Source: Tenrec ecaudatus
Lineage: Eukaryota > Chordata > Mammalia > Afrosoricida > Tenrecidae
Assembly: GCF_050624435.1 (NCBI RefSeq)
Contig: NC_134547.1
Span: forward strand, 28,878,419 to 28,942,418
Length of the DNA: 64,000 nt
Direction: 5' to 3'
Shown here: piece by piece, positions 22,376 through 34,893 of the stretch
Position numbering within the stretch: the stretch's first letter is position 1
How the letters are laid out: every line of letters begins with the position of its first letter
Program-made: the position numbers and the translations under genes
The notes under the pieces: model-generated
Databases searched by the model: none
The model's input: the letters and a program-made list of their open reading frames with translations, nothing else
What the model was told of the DNA's origin: nothing

Positions 22376-23139
22376 GTTCTTTCCCCTATTTCCTTTTACT
22401 TTCCTCCTGTCCCACTATCATGTTTGACCTTCATTTTGCTCTCAGTAATTTCCTCTCAATTACATTGCCTTTGATCAAACCTCACTAGGCATTCTACACC
22501 CTCCTCATCATTGATTTTAGATCCTTGTTGTTCCCTTGCCCCTGGTTTTGTTGAAAGAAAAAATACTCTTAAGGGTGAGTTCAGTGAATTGGTTTTGGAG
22601 CTTTGGAAACAGTTCTCAAAGTTGTTTCAATTTTAAGGCGCTGACTCAATTTACAGCAGTAAAGATACTATTAACCCTGGCGTGAAGCTATAATAGACAT
22701 GTGTAAAACATCACCAATGACTACTTCTAACCAAATCCTTACACAAGACAAGGTTCTGAGTGATTGCGTACCTGAAGCCATAGATCATCTGGTCAAAGTG
22801 ACAAGAATAATGAGATTGGCTGGTTGTTTATACTTTCACAGGACAAAGTGGAGAAAGAAAAAGATAAGCTCAGAACTTCAGAGACCATACAAATATTCTG
22901 AAAATTGTTATTACATGTGCCCTGAAAGAAAGTCTTATCTCCTGTAGCCACAGAGCTGAGATTACTGAAAACCATTTTCAGAATTTTATCTTTAAGAGGG
23001 GCTGAACTATCTAACAAAACATCTGAGGATAAGGTTGCCCAGGGATGGGAAAGATTTACCGAATGAAAATTATTAAGCACTTCTTGAGGGGCTAAAGAAC
23101 TAAATAGATGAAAAGACATTTCACGCTCATGGGAAAACT
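22376..23139. other. intergenic sequence, unclassified
   Basis: The first 180 bp may continue the interrupted LINE, but I could not prove it. An 82-codon frame at 22699-22947 resembles nothing I know. Confidence 0.35.
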
Positions 23140-23425
23140 TAATGTGGTGGTTACATAATCTTCCGTCACCTTGAGTGAAGGGGTGCAGTCTGGCCTGTCA
23201 ATCGGGTCACAGCTTGATGATCTCATTTGGAGGCATGACAGAAATAAATAGCTCACTGCAGGCCAGACCCAGGCTTTCTGCCTTCCCTTTCCTGCTGTTG
23301 AGACACTCACAGCTGGAAGAGCCATGTGGAGACCCACACCAGCACTGAGATGCTTCCACCGCCACTGGATCCACAAGACCTTCTACCCACTGGCCTGTGA
23401 GTCATCTGCATTCGCATCATTGTAC
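23140..23425 (+). mobile_element. ERVL-type LTR, partial, plus orientation
   Basis: TGTGGTGGTTACATAATCTTCCG is the sense start complementary to the ..gattatgtaactaccaca end of the minus copies. It continues through ggtctccacatgg-type sequence in sense (gccatgtggagacccacaccagc) and agaccttctacccactggcctgtga. Confidence 0.7.
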
Positions 23426-23461
23426 ATGCTGTGGGAGCCTAAAAAAAGAATTTATGGACTA

Positions 23462-24255
23462 GTATTGGACATACAGCAGAACTCTGGACCTCGACGCTAA
23501 GTCGTTTTAGAAGGAACGTCGAGATGAGATGCAATCGAGTTCCAAATCAATTTTTCCCAGAAGAAATAACTGAAAACGGATTAATCCACTCTCAGCCAGC
23601 AAGTTTTACCCTAGCCTTGCCTTTTTATACAAAACATTACACAGAAATTTCAAAGTAAATAAGTTCAGAGTTAAATAATACAACGTAAATAACAAACACA
23701 ACATTAAAAAGTTTTTAACAATATGGCCCATAGCTTGAGACTGATGAGGATCTGGATTTGTGGACACGGATGTGGAGAGGAGGGATGGAGAGAGAGTCAT
23801 TGCGCAGAAGGGGAATCCCCTTCCATAAAATCAACTGGTAGCTGCTTTTCAGGAGTTTTTTCCCCTTCTTTGCCTTTTTCACTAGGATCTGTCTGGCTTT
23901 CTCTTAAAAAAAAATCTGTCTAATGTGGTCTGCTGCTGGAATTTCCTTAACTGTTTTCTAAAAGGCTTGAGTAAATTATCATCAACAATATTGGTAACAT
24001 GGTTAACCAGTTCCTGATCATGATGATTCTTTTCAAAAAACCTCTTTCTTAGAACCCGTGTGTCTTATTGAAAAATGGTACAAAACCAGAAAATTATAGC
24101 AAAACGCTTAGAACACAGCTGCAAAAGCTTTAAACAACGCATACTAACAACCCCAACTAACGCTGCGTGACCAAAACAGGAACTGCTTTTGGTTACAAAA
24201 ATCACGTGTGTTGGGTCGGATTCCGGTGTTTTGCTCGAGCTCCGATGCAAAATGT
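23462..24255. mobile_element. Tigger-like (pogo) DNA transposon remnant
   Basis: The left end cagcagaactctggacctcgacgc..cccagaagaaataactgaaaacggattaatcc has the inverted-repeat and subterminal sequence of Tigger-type elements. The right end has gctcgagctccgatgcaaaatg. No transposase frame survives. Confidence 0.5.
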
Positions 24256-24275
24256 TCTCAACATTTCATGTTGAA

Positions 24276-25255
24276 ATCTGATTATGTCTAGCACTGATGG
24301 GGACTATTCTACATATTCACCCATGTTCTGAGATGTTTTGGGCATGTACCACATTTTCTTTTATCCATTCATCAATTGATGGGCACAGGAGATAACCAAA
24401 AGGTTCTTACCCCCTTTTGGCCATTGTGAATAACGTTGCAATAAACATAAGCGTGCATGTGTCTGCTTAGGTCCCTTCTGTTAGATTCCTAGGATAGGTA
24501 TCTCACAGCCATATTGCTGGGTCAACCTCTATTCTGTTCAGGAAGCGTCAGACTGTTTTCTACGACAACTATACCACTTTGTATTTCCGCCAACAATCCA
24601 TGAGGGTTTCGATTTCTCCACATCTTTTATAATACTTGTTCATCTCGATTAAAAATTATTTCCTCCTGATCCTTCTGGTGGGGGGAAAGGGTATCTTACT
24701 GTGGTGAAGTGTCTACTCGTCATGGTTGTGTGATTTCAGTGTTGTTGTTGCTGTGGCTAAGCTGCAGACGTTCCTGTAGAGTCTAGATAGTGTATCAGCA
24801 TCAGGTGTGCCATGCCCAATGACTCCTAGCTCAGTCTGTAGACTGTCTCTGTACTCTTCTGGTAAAGTCTTCTGTAAAGAGAAGTTTTATGCGGTCCCGG
24901 CTATTGATTTTGTTTTCTGTTGCATGTGCATTCGTTGCTGCATTTGATAATATATCATCTAAAAGAATTAGTTTCCAAGACTTTGCTCCTTTATTTTCTT
25001 GTAAGATCTTGATGGTTTTAAGTTTATTATTTGGGTCCCTGAGCGGTATTGGGTTGGTTTTTCTGTGTGGTGTGAGGCCTGGGCCTTGTTTCATTGCTCT
25101 GCATGTGGAAACCCAGTTTTGCCAGCAACATTTGATGCCGAGAATGCTCTTTCCTCCATTGATTGGGCTTGGTACTCTTGCTGAAAATCAATTTATTGAT
25201 TTTATTTCTGAGTTTCAAGTCCATAAGTCCAATATTAGCCCTTACAGGAGAACCT
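24276..25255 (-). mobile_element. L1 ORF2 fragment
   Basis: Antisense L1 ORF2: catcaattgatgggcac, ccattgtgaataacgttgcaataaacat, catattgctgggtcaa, gggccttgtttcattgctctgcatgtgg. Several stops. Confidence 0.8.
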
Positions 25256-25357
25256 TTTATGAAATAACAAGAACAAGTAAATCGAAGCTAATGTTCATTA
25301 TTGGTTTCCAGGAATAGGAGGGGCTGGAGAGATCCACTCTAGATTATGGTGTTGTCT

Positions 25358-26023
25358 CTGTTATTGTCAGGTGGCGTTGAGTAGGTTCCGACTCAAAGTG
25401 ACGCTGTGTACAACAGAACCAAACCCTGCCTGGTCCTGCGCCACCTTCACAACTGTTCTCATGCCTGAGCCCATTGCTGCAGCCACTGTCTCAATCCACC
25501 TCGCTGAAGGTCTTCCTCGGTCATTGATCCTCTGCTTTACCAAACATGATGTCTTTTTCCAAAGACCAGTCTTGTCTAACAACCAAAGGACAGGAGATGA
25601 GGTCTCTCCATCTTTGCTTCTAAGGATCAATCAGGCTAAACTTCTTCCACGACAGATTTGCTTGTTCTCTTGGCAGTCCGCAGTCCTGTTGATATTGCTC
25701 ACCTGCACGATCGTTCACATGCAGCAGTTCTCCTGCGGTCTTCCCTACTCGCCGTCCACATTTCAGAAGCGTAGTTGACCACTGAAAGTGCCAGGGCTGG
25801 GTCAGCAGCACCTAGTCCTCGAAGTGACATCCTTGCTTTTCAACCCTTCAAAGAGGTATTGTGCAGCAGATTTACCCAATATTTGATTTGGTTTCTTGAC
25901 AGCTGAAGCCATGAACATTGAGTGTGGATCCAAGCAAAATGAAGTCCTTGACAATTACAATATTTTCTTCATTTATTGAGATGTTGTCTCTTGCTTGGTT
26001 CAGTTGTGAGGATTTTTATTTTG
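25358..26023 (-). mobile_element. RTE LINE 3' end
   Basis: Reverse of the RTE tail seen at 4400-4545: tggcgttgagtaggttccgactc, gtacaacagaaccaaaccctgcc, then the RT C-terminal end gtggatccaagcaaaatgaagtccttgac. A SINE abuts it. Confidence 0.7.
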
Positions 26024-26024
26024 T

Positions 26025-26206
26025 TTACATAACCAACCAAAACCAATGCCATGGAGTCGATGCTGACTCATAACTGTCCCTGGTGAATTCCTAAGAGTGT
26101 AACTCTTTGCAGGAGTAGAAAGCCCACCTTTCTTTTGGGGAAAGGCTGGCAGTTTTGAACTGCTGGCCTTAGACTTAGCAGCCCAACATATAACCATTAC
26201 ACCAGA
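26025..26206 (-). repeat. AfroSINE
   Basis: Reverse copy: aaccaatgccatggagtcgatgctgactc..ctctttgcaggagtagaaagcc..gaactgctggccttagacttagcagcc. Confidence 0.8.
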
Positions 26207-26341
26207 TGGGAAAGATAGCACTGAATGAGGATGAAACACACACAGCTTGATAATGGTAAATTTTGTCACTAGAAAGTGCACAAGGCAATAAAAGGACCTG
26301 TGGTGCTATGGCGTATATCATTTTTAAACAACTAAAAATAT

Positions 26342-27082
26342 ATGTGTAGTGCTTTAGGCTGAATCCTTTAGAGGAACAAAACCAGTGCCGCACATAGATA
26401 AATAGAGAGAGAGAGAGAGAGTAACATCTTTCAAGTAAATGACTCACAGGATTGTAGAGGCTGCCAAATCCCAGAACCATGTGTCAAGCATCCGAGGCTG
26501 ATGAATTCAAAATCTGCAGGTCAGGTGACTGGTGAAGGTTTCACCAAGAATTGGGTGTCAGACCACGAGACAAGTGCAAGATCAAGAGAGAGTAAAATTT
26601 GCAAAGCAACCATATATGATAGATGAAGCCACACCCCAAGGGAACTCCCTTCCAAATGATTGGCTGTTCACATCAGATCAGGAAATGGAGGGTGGTTACA
26701 TAATATCTGTCAAACCAGTTAGGAATGCAGGAAGATCACAGGCCAGTGGGTTGGAAGTCTTGTGGGATCCAGTGGTATTATAAGCATCTCAGTTATAAGC
26801 ACCCCTCAGTGCTCAGGGTCTCTATGTGGCTTATCCAACTCCAGAGGTCTGGTTGCATCAGGGTAGCTTCATGTGGCTTCTCCAGTTCCCAGGGTGTAGC
26901 ACCATGTGTCTTGTCATAGAGAATCTTCTCAGGAGGTAAAACAGGATTTCCCAGAATTCTCAGGAGAAGGCCATGCCCACGCAAAGGCCTCATTGGTTAT
27001 GATCCGACTGACAGACTAGACTACTCCTTCACTCTTAATCCTCTCAAATACCAAATTGACACCAGATTATGTAACTACCACA
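26342..27082 (-). mobile_element. ERVL-type LTR, minus orientation
   Basis: Ends ..accagattatgtaactaccaca like the other minus LTRs. Its other end (ctttaggctgaatcctttagagg) is an older variant. It includes a short GA tract at 26405-26424. Confidence 0.65.
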
Positions 27083-27085
27083 GTG

Positions 27086-27960
27086 GATTTACAGAATGAT
27101 TTACCCACTGGCATGGCATCCCACATAGCATTGCTTCAGATCAAGAAACTCGCTTCACAGCAAATGCAGTACGCAATGCCCGTTGAATCCACTGGTTGTA
27201 TCATGTTCCTCATCATCCTGAAGCTGCCAGCTTGATAGAACGATGGAATGGGCTCCTAAAGACACAATTACGGCGCCAGATAGATGGCAACAACTTGTGG
27301 GTCTGGGGCAATGTTCTCTAGGAAGCTGTATATGCTCTAAACCAGCAGCCAGTATATGGTGCTGTGTGTCCAATAGCCAGGATTCATGGGTCCAGGAACC
27401 AAGGGGTGGAAGCTGGAGTGGCACAACTCACTATTACTCCTAGTGATCCACTTGCAGCATTTTTGCTTCCTGTCCCAGCAACCCTGTGTTCCTCAGGCCT
27501 GGAGGTCCTGGTCCCGAAGGAAGGAACTCTCCCACCTGGAAACACAATACAAAATTACACTGAACTGGCAGCTGAGAGTGCCCCCTGGCCACTTTGGGCT
27601 TCTTGTGCCTTTGGATCAACAGGTCAGGAAGGGTATCACTGTACTGAGTGGTGTGATTGATCCTGATTACCAAGGAGAAATTGGACTGATGTTACATAAT
27701 GGAGGTAAAGAAGAATATGCCTGGAATCCAGGAGATCCCATAAGCCATTTCTTAGTGCTACCATGCCCTGTGATTAAAGTAAATGGTAAGTTACAGCAAC
27801 CCAATCCTGACAGGACATCTAATGACCCAGACCCCTCAGGAATGAAGGTCTGGGTCACCCCGCCACGCAAAAACCCACAGCCAGCTGAGGAGCTTGCTGA
27901 GGGCAAAGGTAATACAGAATGGGTAGTAGAAGAAGGTAGTTCTACCTATCAGTTGTGACC
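27086..27960 (+). pseudogene. ERVL internal fragment: integrase end and dUTPase
   Basis: Decayed endogenous retrovirus sequence in sense. 27086-27440 corresponds to the integrase region (ggcatggcatcccacatagc, aggatttc-type stops present). 27440-27958 corresponds to the ERVL dUTPase that follows integrase. A 190-codon frame (27386-27958) stays open across the dUTPase part and keeps GVIDPDYQGEI, a dUTPase-type motif. Start and upstream frame are lost. The ERVL LTR at 28165 lies just downstream. Confidence 0.75.
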
Positions 27961-28235
27961 ATGTGATCACATTTGCAAAAGCAAGGTTTGTAATTGTCAG
28001 TTTATCTTCTTTATATGTGCTCATTGAATATCCTTGCTTTATTCATGTATGAGGTACCAGACACAATTAGATTCAGTGTGTTTTCATTTATATGTATGAT
28101 AGATGTATGCTGTTAGGTGTGGAATTTCATTAATGTCTGGAAATTATATATGGCTAAAGAATTGTGTACAGGTGCCAAGTTGGCAAGGGGTAGACTTTGA
28201 TAGGTTTATTATACCAACCTGGCCAACAGGAACAT

Positions 28236-28300
28236 GTGGGAAGTTTGAACTGCTGACCTTGCAGTTAACATCCCAACGCATATTCACTACACAGTGAATC
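28236..28300 (-). repeat. AfroSINE fragment inside an LTR
   Basis: gggaagtttgaactgctgaccttgcagttaacatcccaac, the head of the SINE in reverse. Confidence 0.65.
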
Positions 28301-28859
28301 AGGTCACAGTTGGATTGGAGGGCTAGGAGATACATGGCTCTGCAAGGCCTGCCCCCTGTCTCTCTTGCTCTCTGGTGGTCAGTGTGCTCGAGTGTGCCGC
28401 TGCTTTAGCTAGTTCTCCGCCTCAACCTATGAGCTACAGACCTGTGGGCAGGTCCACCCGGGGATGATGTCACTAGAGCTTGAGGCTCCTTCAAGACCTG
28501 CTTTGTCGCGCTGTTGGTGCGTACATCACTTGAGCTTGAGGTTGGTGGATCCTGTCACCTTGCGTTGCTTGCACTCGATTCCCATCCAGGCCTAGGCTAG
28601 CCCATCTAGGCCTGCTTCGCTAATCTCCCGAGTTGCTGACTGTCAGTGACCCACCCTGCTGCTTGCTGCCTGTGGGCAAAATCTTGTCCAAGGGAGGATT
28701 CTGCTGTCTGCTTCCTTGACCTTGAACCCGGCAGCCCAGGTAAATTAAAGGACTTTCAGTATATTAACTGTTCCACAGAAGTAAGCTGAAGTGAGCCCTT
28801 TGTACTGCTGTGTGGACTAATTAGCTGTTATAGTCCTTCTTGCTGCATACACCTATCCG

Positions 28860-28917
28860 TATATATGTTATATATATACATACATGTATGTGTGTGTATA
28901 TATATATATATATAATC
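28860..28917 (+). repeat. TA/TG-rich microsatellite
   Basis: tatatatacatacatgtatgtgtgtgtatatata near the LTR end. Confidence 0.8.
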
Positions 28918-29012
28918 ATATGTGTCCTGTGTTTTTTCTCTAGAGAACCCTGCCTAACACAGGTTTCAAAAAGCTTGCGAGGAAAATTGAATTAATGAAG
29001 TTTATATATATA

Positions 29013-29211
29013 AAAGCCCTGAGGGCATAATGTTTATACATTGGGCTGCTAATTAGAAGATCAGCAATTTGAAACTACCAGCTGCTCCCCGGGAGAGAGA
29101 CTGGGCTTTCTACTTCCTTAAAGACTTACAGTCTGAGAAATTCACAGGGCAGTTCTCCCTTGTCCTATGGGGTCACTATGGGTCAGCATTCACTCAAAGG
29201 CAGTGAGTACA
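29013..29211 (+). repeat. AfroSINE
   Basis: aagccctgagggcataatg..attgggctgctaattagaagatcagcaatttgaaac..ctatggggtcactatgggtcagc..gcagtgagta. Confidence 0.85.
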
Positions 29212-29399
29212 GGTTTATAAAGATGTATATCTATGGAACTCTGTGCACACATGTCCACATCATAATAAATAATAATAAAGCGCATAGGGGCCACAGCTCT
29301 GGCATTGCCAAACAGCTCACGGAGTTGGATTTCTGGACTTGGGACCATATCTCACAGGCCGTCTCAATCAGCTGCCACCGAATCATTCACAAAGTGCTG

Positions 29400-29550
29400 T
29401 TCCACATGCTAGTTTAACGAGCAGTGTCTGGAGGTTTACAGGCGGGTGAGTGGACATGGAGATACAGTGAGTAGTGTTTACTTGCACAGTACATGGGGTG
29501 GCTGAGTTGCAACGGACGCAATGGCACCTACCAACAAATACTACCTCCGT
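29400..29550 (+). repeat. possible degraded SINE tail
   Basis: Only the end (gctgagttgcaacggacgcaatggcacctaccaacaa) resembles a retroelement tail; the rest is unassigned. Confidence 0.35.
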
Positions 29551-29559
29551 GACATGGCT

Positions 29560-31985
29560 AAGAGTCCAGTGGTGCGGAGTATGCCAAGACCTTCCTCCTT
29601 CCCTGACCAAGGCGAAGAATAAGTTGTCAGATTTGGTCACTCTGAAAGCCAGAAGGAGGTATAATGCCTAGTTGGGTCCTTTGGATGTCAGAGACAACAC
29701 ATCCGCATTGGGGGATGCTCCTTCAGCCCATTTACCAAGGGGCCTGAAACACTGCTAGTTCCGCATGCACCCACCACACAAGAAGACTGTCACCAAATCC
29801 AGGGTGTCTTGCAAGTTGCTCTGCCCTTTAGGGCCCATGGTGCAGCAGATCCAATGATTGGCATGTCCGTGGCAGAAAGAATCACGTTTGGAGTCTTGGG
29901 CAAGCACCTATTGATGAATCATAGTGCACACCCGGAGTAATCGGGAGCAAAGCTCTGCCATTCTCTGCAGGTAACTTAGTGTTCTTTTTGAGAAACAGCG
30001 TTTGGCTTGCTTTAGTAGAACCTGAACCTATTACCACCAAGTTACCATGTCATCCGAGCTGTCCTTCATGACCTAGATGTTGTCTGACCCACAGAGTCAG
30101 AAGCTGGATATGAGATCAGGCTGGAGCAGGGCCTGAAGGCACAAATGAGTTATATGAGGAAGTGGTTCTCCTCCTGGGAAGTTTTCTGCAATCAGTTGAT
30201 GACAGAGAAAAACTCATGCCTGGTTTATAAATGATTTTATATAAGACGTGGCCTCCCCTCAAGAGTTGACAGCCCATTTCTGGGCCTTCCATGAAGAACA
30301 GTGGTGAAAAGGAATCTTCCCACTGGGCAGAAAGTCAAGCAGCACATCTGCTTGGTGATTTCTCTTGGAAGAAGAAATGGCCAGATGTGCAATGGCGCAC
30401 CGATTCCTGGGCTTTGGCCAATGGCTTGGATGGCTGATCAGAGATTTGGAAGGAACGTGATTGGAATTGGTGGCACAGTGGGATGAGGAAGACTTGCAGA
30501 GAAAGACCTCTCTGAATAGGGCAAAGATGAGAAGATGCATCTCATGAGCTTGCTCACTAAAGGGTGAGCCCGTCAGAGCTCTTTACCAATCCAGGGGCTA
30601 GGATGCTGTGTTCGGTGAACACCAGTCAGCCTCTTCGCCCAGCCACTCCTGTCATTGCCCATGGCTCATGAACAAACTGGCCACAGCGGCGGGGGTGGAG
30701 GTCATGAATGGGCTCAGCAACATGAACTTCCATTGATTAACGTCCATGGAAAACCACGTCTGGCTCGGATGCCCACAGTGCTGTGTCTAATCTGCCAGCC
30801 ACAGAGACCAATGCTGAGTGCCCGATATGACACTATTCCCTGAGACTGTCAGTCAGTCATCTGAATACACTGGATTTCTTCCATCATGGAGAGGGCAGCA
30901 TTTTGTTCTTATGTGGAATCACCTTCCTTATGCAGGATTTCTCTGCCGAAACTACTATCCATGGACCTACAGCATGGCAGGTCTCGCACCACTGTACATA
31001 CATCATTGCCTCAGGGAAAGGGACTCACTTCAAAGCAAAGGACATACACCAACAGGGACTGCCTTGATCTTGCCAGGTCCCAGGAGCCCTCGAGCTGTGG
31101 TAGGTCACATGTTGGGCTGACAACCTCAAAGTGATCAGCAGCTCCAACACACCCGCTGCTCCTCAAGAACCATGAGTATTCACAGGCTTGGAAACAGTGA
31201 AGACCAGTTCTACTCTGTCCACAAGTCACTATGACTTGGTGGCAGAGGATTTGGGTGTCATGTTTCCAATCAGCCAGAAACTGGCCTTTTGAAGACTCCG
31301 TGATGGTTCCAGCTAGGTGGCAAGACCTTGCAGGTCTGGGACAATGTTCTCCGAGAGTCCCTGTGTTTGCTAAATCAGCACCCAATCAGTGGAGCTTTTC
31401 CTTCCATAGCTAAGAGTCATACCCTCAGGAATCAACAAGTAATAATGTGGGAGGGGGGGCGGGGGAGAGTGTCACCACCCACTATCCTCTGTAGTGATCC
31501 ACTTACAAACTTTTTCTTCCTATTCCCACAACCCTATGCTTTGCTGACCTAGAGGTCTTAATCCCAAGGGAAGCATTCTCCCACCAGGACTCACCCAGCA
31601 TCCACAGATTCCTTAGAACTGAAAGTTAAGATAGTCACCTAGCCACATTGTACACCATACCTATGAATCATCAGGCAGAGAAGGAGACGGCTCTGTTGTC
31701 CGGTGTGTTTATTCCTGGTTACTAAGGAGAAATGTGACTATCATTACCTAGAGTAAATCTAGGCCTGTGATTAAAGTCAATAAAAACTATACCAGTTCAA
31801 TCCAGGGAGGCCTACTAATGGCCTAGTCCCTGAGGAATGGAGGCCTGGGTAACTGTACCAGGCAAAGAACCATGAGCAGCTGAGGAACTGGCTGGAGTGA
31901 AAGGGGATTTAGCGTGGGTGGTGCAGAGAGTAGTTGTAAGTAGCAGCTATGTTCACATGACCAGTTGGAGAAACTAGCACTGTAA
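29560..31985 (+). pseudogene. ERVL internal region: RT/RNase H, integrase, dUTPase (decayed)
   Basis: Second ERVL body in sense. 29560-30180 matches the reverse transcriptase/RNase H region, about 30240-31075 RNase H to integrase, 31245-31460 the integrase end (parallel to 27270-27420), and 31480-31900 the dUTPase region (parallel to 27440-27900). Frameshifts and stops occur throughout, and a SINE interrupts it at 31079-31245. It is not a coding gene. Confidence 0.7.
31079..31245 (+). repeat. AfroSINE inside ERVL
   Basis: caggagccctcgagctgtgg..gtgatcagcagctccaacacaccc..agttctactctgtccacaagtcactatgac, splitting the integrase region. Confidence 0.75.
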
Positions 31986-32461
31986 TGATAACGAGCATTC
32001 CTTCCTTGTTCTCTTCTATGCTTAAATGTATGTGCGTATATCTGTGTACAGCGATACCTGTGCGTGTCAAGATAAAAACAAAGGTATTTGATATTCGAGG
32101 GGGTGCCAAAGCAAGATGCCAGAAAAACGCCCCACAAGGCAGAGCTTTCGGAGCACGCCCTTTGCCTGCTGGGCAAACATTGAGCAACTCCCTCTGATTA
32201 GCGCACTCAGTGGTGTTGCTGGGAAGGTTCTCTGGTCACAGTGAATTTTTTTCGTAAAAGCAGTTCCACTCAAACCTCATTTTGGGGATGGCCGATTTAA
32301 AAGAACAATGTGCGGCTGTGAAATTTTGTTTCCTGCCCAGGAAAAATGCCAGAGAAACGTTTGTGATGTTGAACACAGCTTACAAGGACAGCGCTATGGG
32401 AAAAACTCAACTGTATGAGTGGTTTTCTCTTTTCAAAAAAGGTGAAATGTTGATTGATGAC

Positions 32462-33596
32462 TGTGTTAGTCTGGGTAGACTAGAGAACACCATTCATAGA
32501 CTCTCATATGTATATAAGAAATAGTTTTATATACAAGAGCAATTGAATATTGAGAAAACATCCCAGCCCAAACTAGATCAAGTCCATAAGTCTGATATTA
32601 GCCCATATGTCCAATACCAGTCTATCTGTTCCTCTTCAGACTCACACAACACATGCAATGACACAGAGTACAGAAAGATCACAGGCCAGTGGGTGGAAAG
32701 TCTTATGGATCCAATGGCAGCAGAAGCATCTTAGCACTGGGCTGGGTCTCCACGTGGCTCCTCCAGCTCCAAGGCTCTGGCTCCATCAGTATGTCTCCAT
32801 GTGGCTCATTGTCAGTAATGTCTCAGGGAGTGACCATATGTCCCGCCTCCAATGAGCTATTTGTCTCCTTAGCGCCTCAAAATGAGGTCATCAATCTGTG
32901 GCCTGATTGACAGGCTAAACTCCACCCCTTCACTCTTAAGTCTCAAATTGACAACAGATTATGTCTAGGGGTCTCGTCCAGTGAGACCCTCACGCGGTGA
33001 CCCGGAGGGGCAACGAACCTGGATGGGAAAAAAGACACAGAGACGTGGAGCAAGACAAGTGCTGATCAAGCCCGTTTATTTTGTCAAAACTCGGGGTGTA
33101 TATCTACAATAAAGAGGAACTGGGAGGTGTATATTCTAATGAGGCATACTGCATAGCATCCAATACAATATGTGTATTACAATGAAGCATAACAACGTTA
33201 GCCAATCAGCTGCAGGTAGGAAGTGGGAGGCACATATTCTAATGAAGCACACTGTGTAACAACCAATCGGCTACATGTTCCTAATAAGGTAAAAAGGGTG
33301 CACAACAGTTCTCAAAGACGTCTGTAATGACGTTCGTATGCTAATTAAGGCTTACCAGATGAACCACCAATTTCGTTATGTTCCTAATATGGTATGTCTG
33401 TAGTCCAATGGGTATTCGGTATTTTAACCAATGGCAACAAGGTCAGTTATCGCAACTGCCCGTGTAGCTTGGAATGTGGGGGCGGAGTTGGGCAGGAAGC
33501 AAAGCCTTGCTGTTAGAAAGCAGCCAAGTTTCTGCTAAGTGTCTGAGGCCAGGGTCTTAATGGTTATCGGCTCCCAACAATTATGTAACTACCACA
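32462..33596 (-). mobile_element. ERVL-type solo LTR in mariner
   Basis: TGTGTTAGTC..CTACCACA with exact 5-bp target duplication ATGAC (32457-32461 and 33597-33601), typical of ERVL integration. It is itself interrupted by a second LTR. Confidence 0.85.
32962..33579 (-). mobile_element. solo LTR of a different retrovirus, nested in ERVL LTR
   Basis: 618 bp, TGTCTAGG..CCCAACA on the plus strand; on the minus strand it starts TGTTGGGAGCCG and has AATAAA (complement of 33075-33080). Target duplication ATTA (32958-32961 and 33580-33583). The starting sequence recalls class II (betaretrovirus-like) LTRs, but a 4-bp duplication is more usual for class I, so the class is open. Confidence 0.75.
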
Positions 33597-34140
33597 ATGA
33601 CAAACTTTGTTCTGGATGTCCGTCAACTTCCCAAATAGATGAAAATGTGCACAAAATCCATGCACTTGTGCTTGAAGACCGATGAAAGACCGTTGAAGAG
33701 ATGAGGACGTTTTCTGGATTATCTTTTTGTTTGTTTGTTTATTATCTTGGAGCTTGATTCAGCAATTTTAATGGAAGATTTGGGAATTAGAAAGATCGCT
33801 GCAAAATTTGTGCCTCGGGTTCTGACTGAGCAGGAAAAAGAGCGTCGTGTGGAAACATGCCGTGCTTTGAAAGAACAGCTCTGAAGCGACCCAGACAAGA
33901 CAGGGTGCTGTTCTTACGACCCCAAAAGCAAACTTCAGTCAAGCCAGTGGAAGACGCCATCATCACCTCATCCAAAACCCTCGTCAAGTGAAATCAAAGA
34001 TCAAGGTGATACGCGTTTTTTGTTTGTTTTTATGTAAGGGGGAGAGTGCATTTGGAGTTCATTCTACCAGGTCAGGTTTTTAATTTGGAGGTTCTAAAAT
34101 GATTGCATAACAGTGAACAACAAAAAAGGCCTGATTTGTG

Positions 34141-34893
34141 ATCAGAAAATCAGAGAGCCACAAATGTTGGAGGGGCTGTGGTGAAAGAGGAACTCTCCTC
34201 CACTGTTGGTGGTCGTGTAGATTTGTACAGCCACTGTGGAAAGCGATCGGATGAAACGTAAAGACAATGGAAATTGATCTACCTTATGACCCATATACCC
34301 AGAAGAGGTAATAAAACACGACCAGTCATCTGTGCTCCAATGTTCATTGCGGAGTAATTCATAATCGCAAGGTGCAGTAGATCATGCAATATACCTCTGA
34401 TCCCTTGAGGCCTCCTCACCTCCACTCTCATGACCCCAGTGCTTCTTCCTACTCTGGACTGGACAGGAGCATGTACATAGGTATAGGCAAGAGATAGAGC
34501 TCATGACACACGGAACCCAGGAACAGGAGTGGGAATAGCGATACCCAAAGGGTAGGGGGAGGGGGAAAGGTGGGAAGCAAGAGGGTACTGATCACAATGA
34601 ATGGCACGTAACCACACACCCCCATCCAGGGGCAAGAACAACAGACACCAGAGGGAAGGGAGACAGTGGTCGGTGTGAAATATGAAAATAATTAATAATC
34701 TATAACCTGTCAAGGGGCCATGAGGGTGGGGGTAGAGGGTGGGGAGAGAAAAAGAGGAGCTGATCCCAAGGGCTCAATGGAAAGTAAATGTCTAGAAAAG
34801 AACAATGGCATGCATGTACTAATATGTCTGATACAATTGATGTATGGATTGTAACAAGAGTTGTAAGAGCCCCCAATAAAATGATCTGGGGGG
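34141..34893 (+). mobile_element. 5'-truncated L1 in mariner
   Basis: L1 ORF2 C-terminal sequence (gaactctcctccactgttggtgg, ttatgacccatatacccag) followed by the shared L1 3' UTR ending caataaaatgatctgggggg. It is flanked by a perfect 19-bp duplication beginning AAAAAAGGCC (34122-34140 and 34894-34912). Confidence 0.85.

Larger units (their letters stand above)
28165..28963 (+). mobile_element. ERVL-type LTR, plus orientation
   Basis: Starts tgtacaggtgccaagttggcaagg and ends ctctagagaaccctgcctaacaca, complementary to the antisense LTR starts elsewhere. A SINE fragment lies inside (28236-28300). Placed as the 3' LTR of the fragment at 27086-27960. Confidence 0.7.

Noticed and set aside
33602-34000. 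Host gene derived from the mariner (SETMAR-like)
   Set aside because: The transposase frame is interrupted by stops and insertions, and no SET domain or host exon adjoins it.
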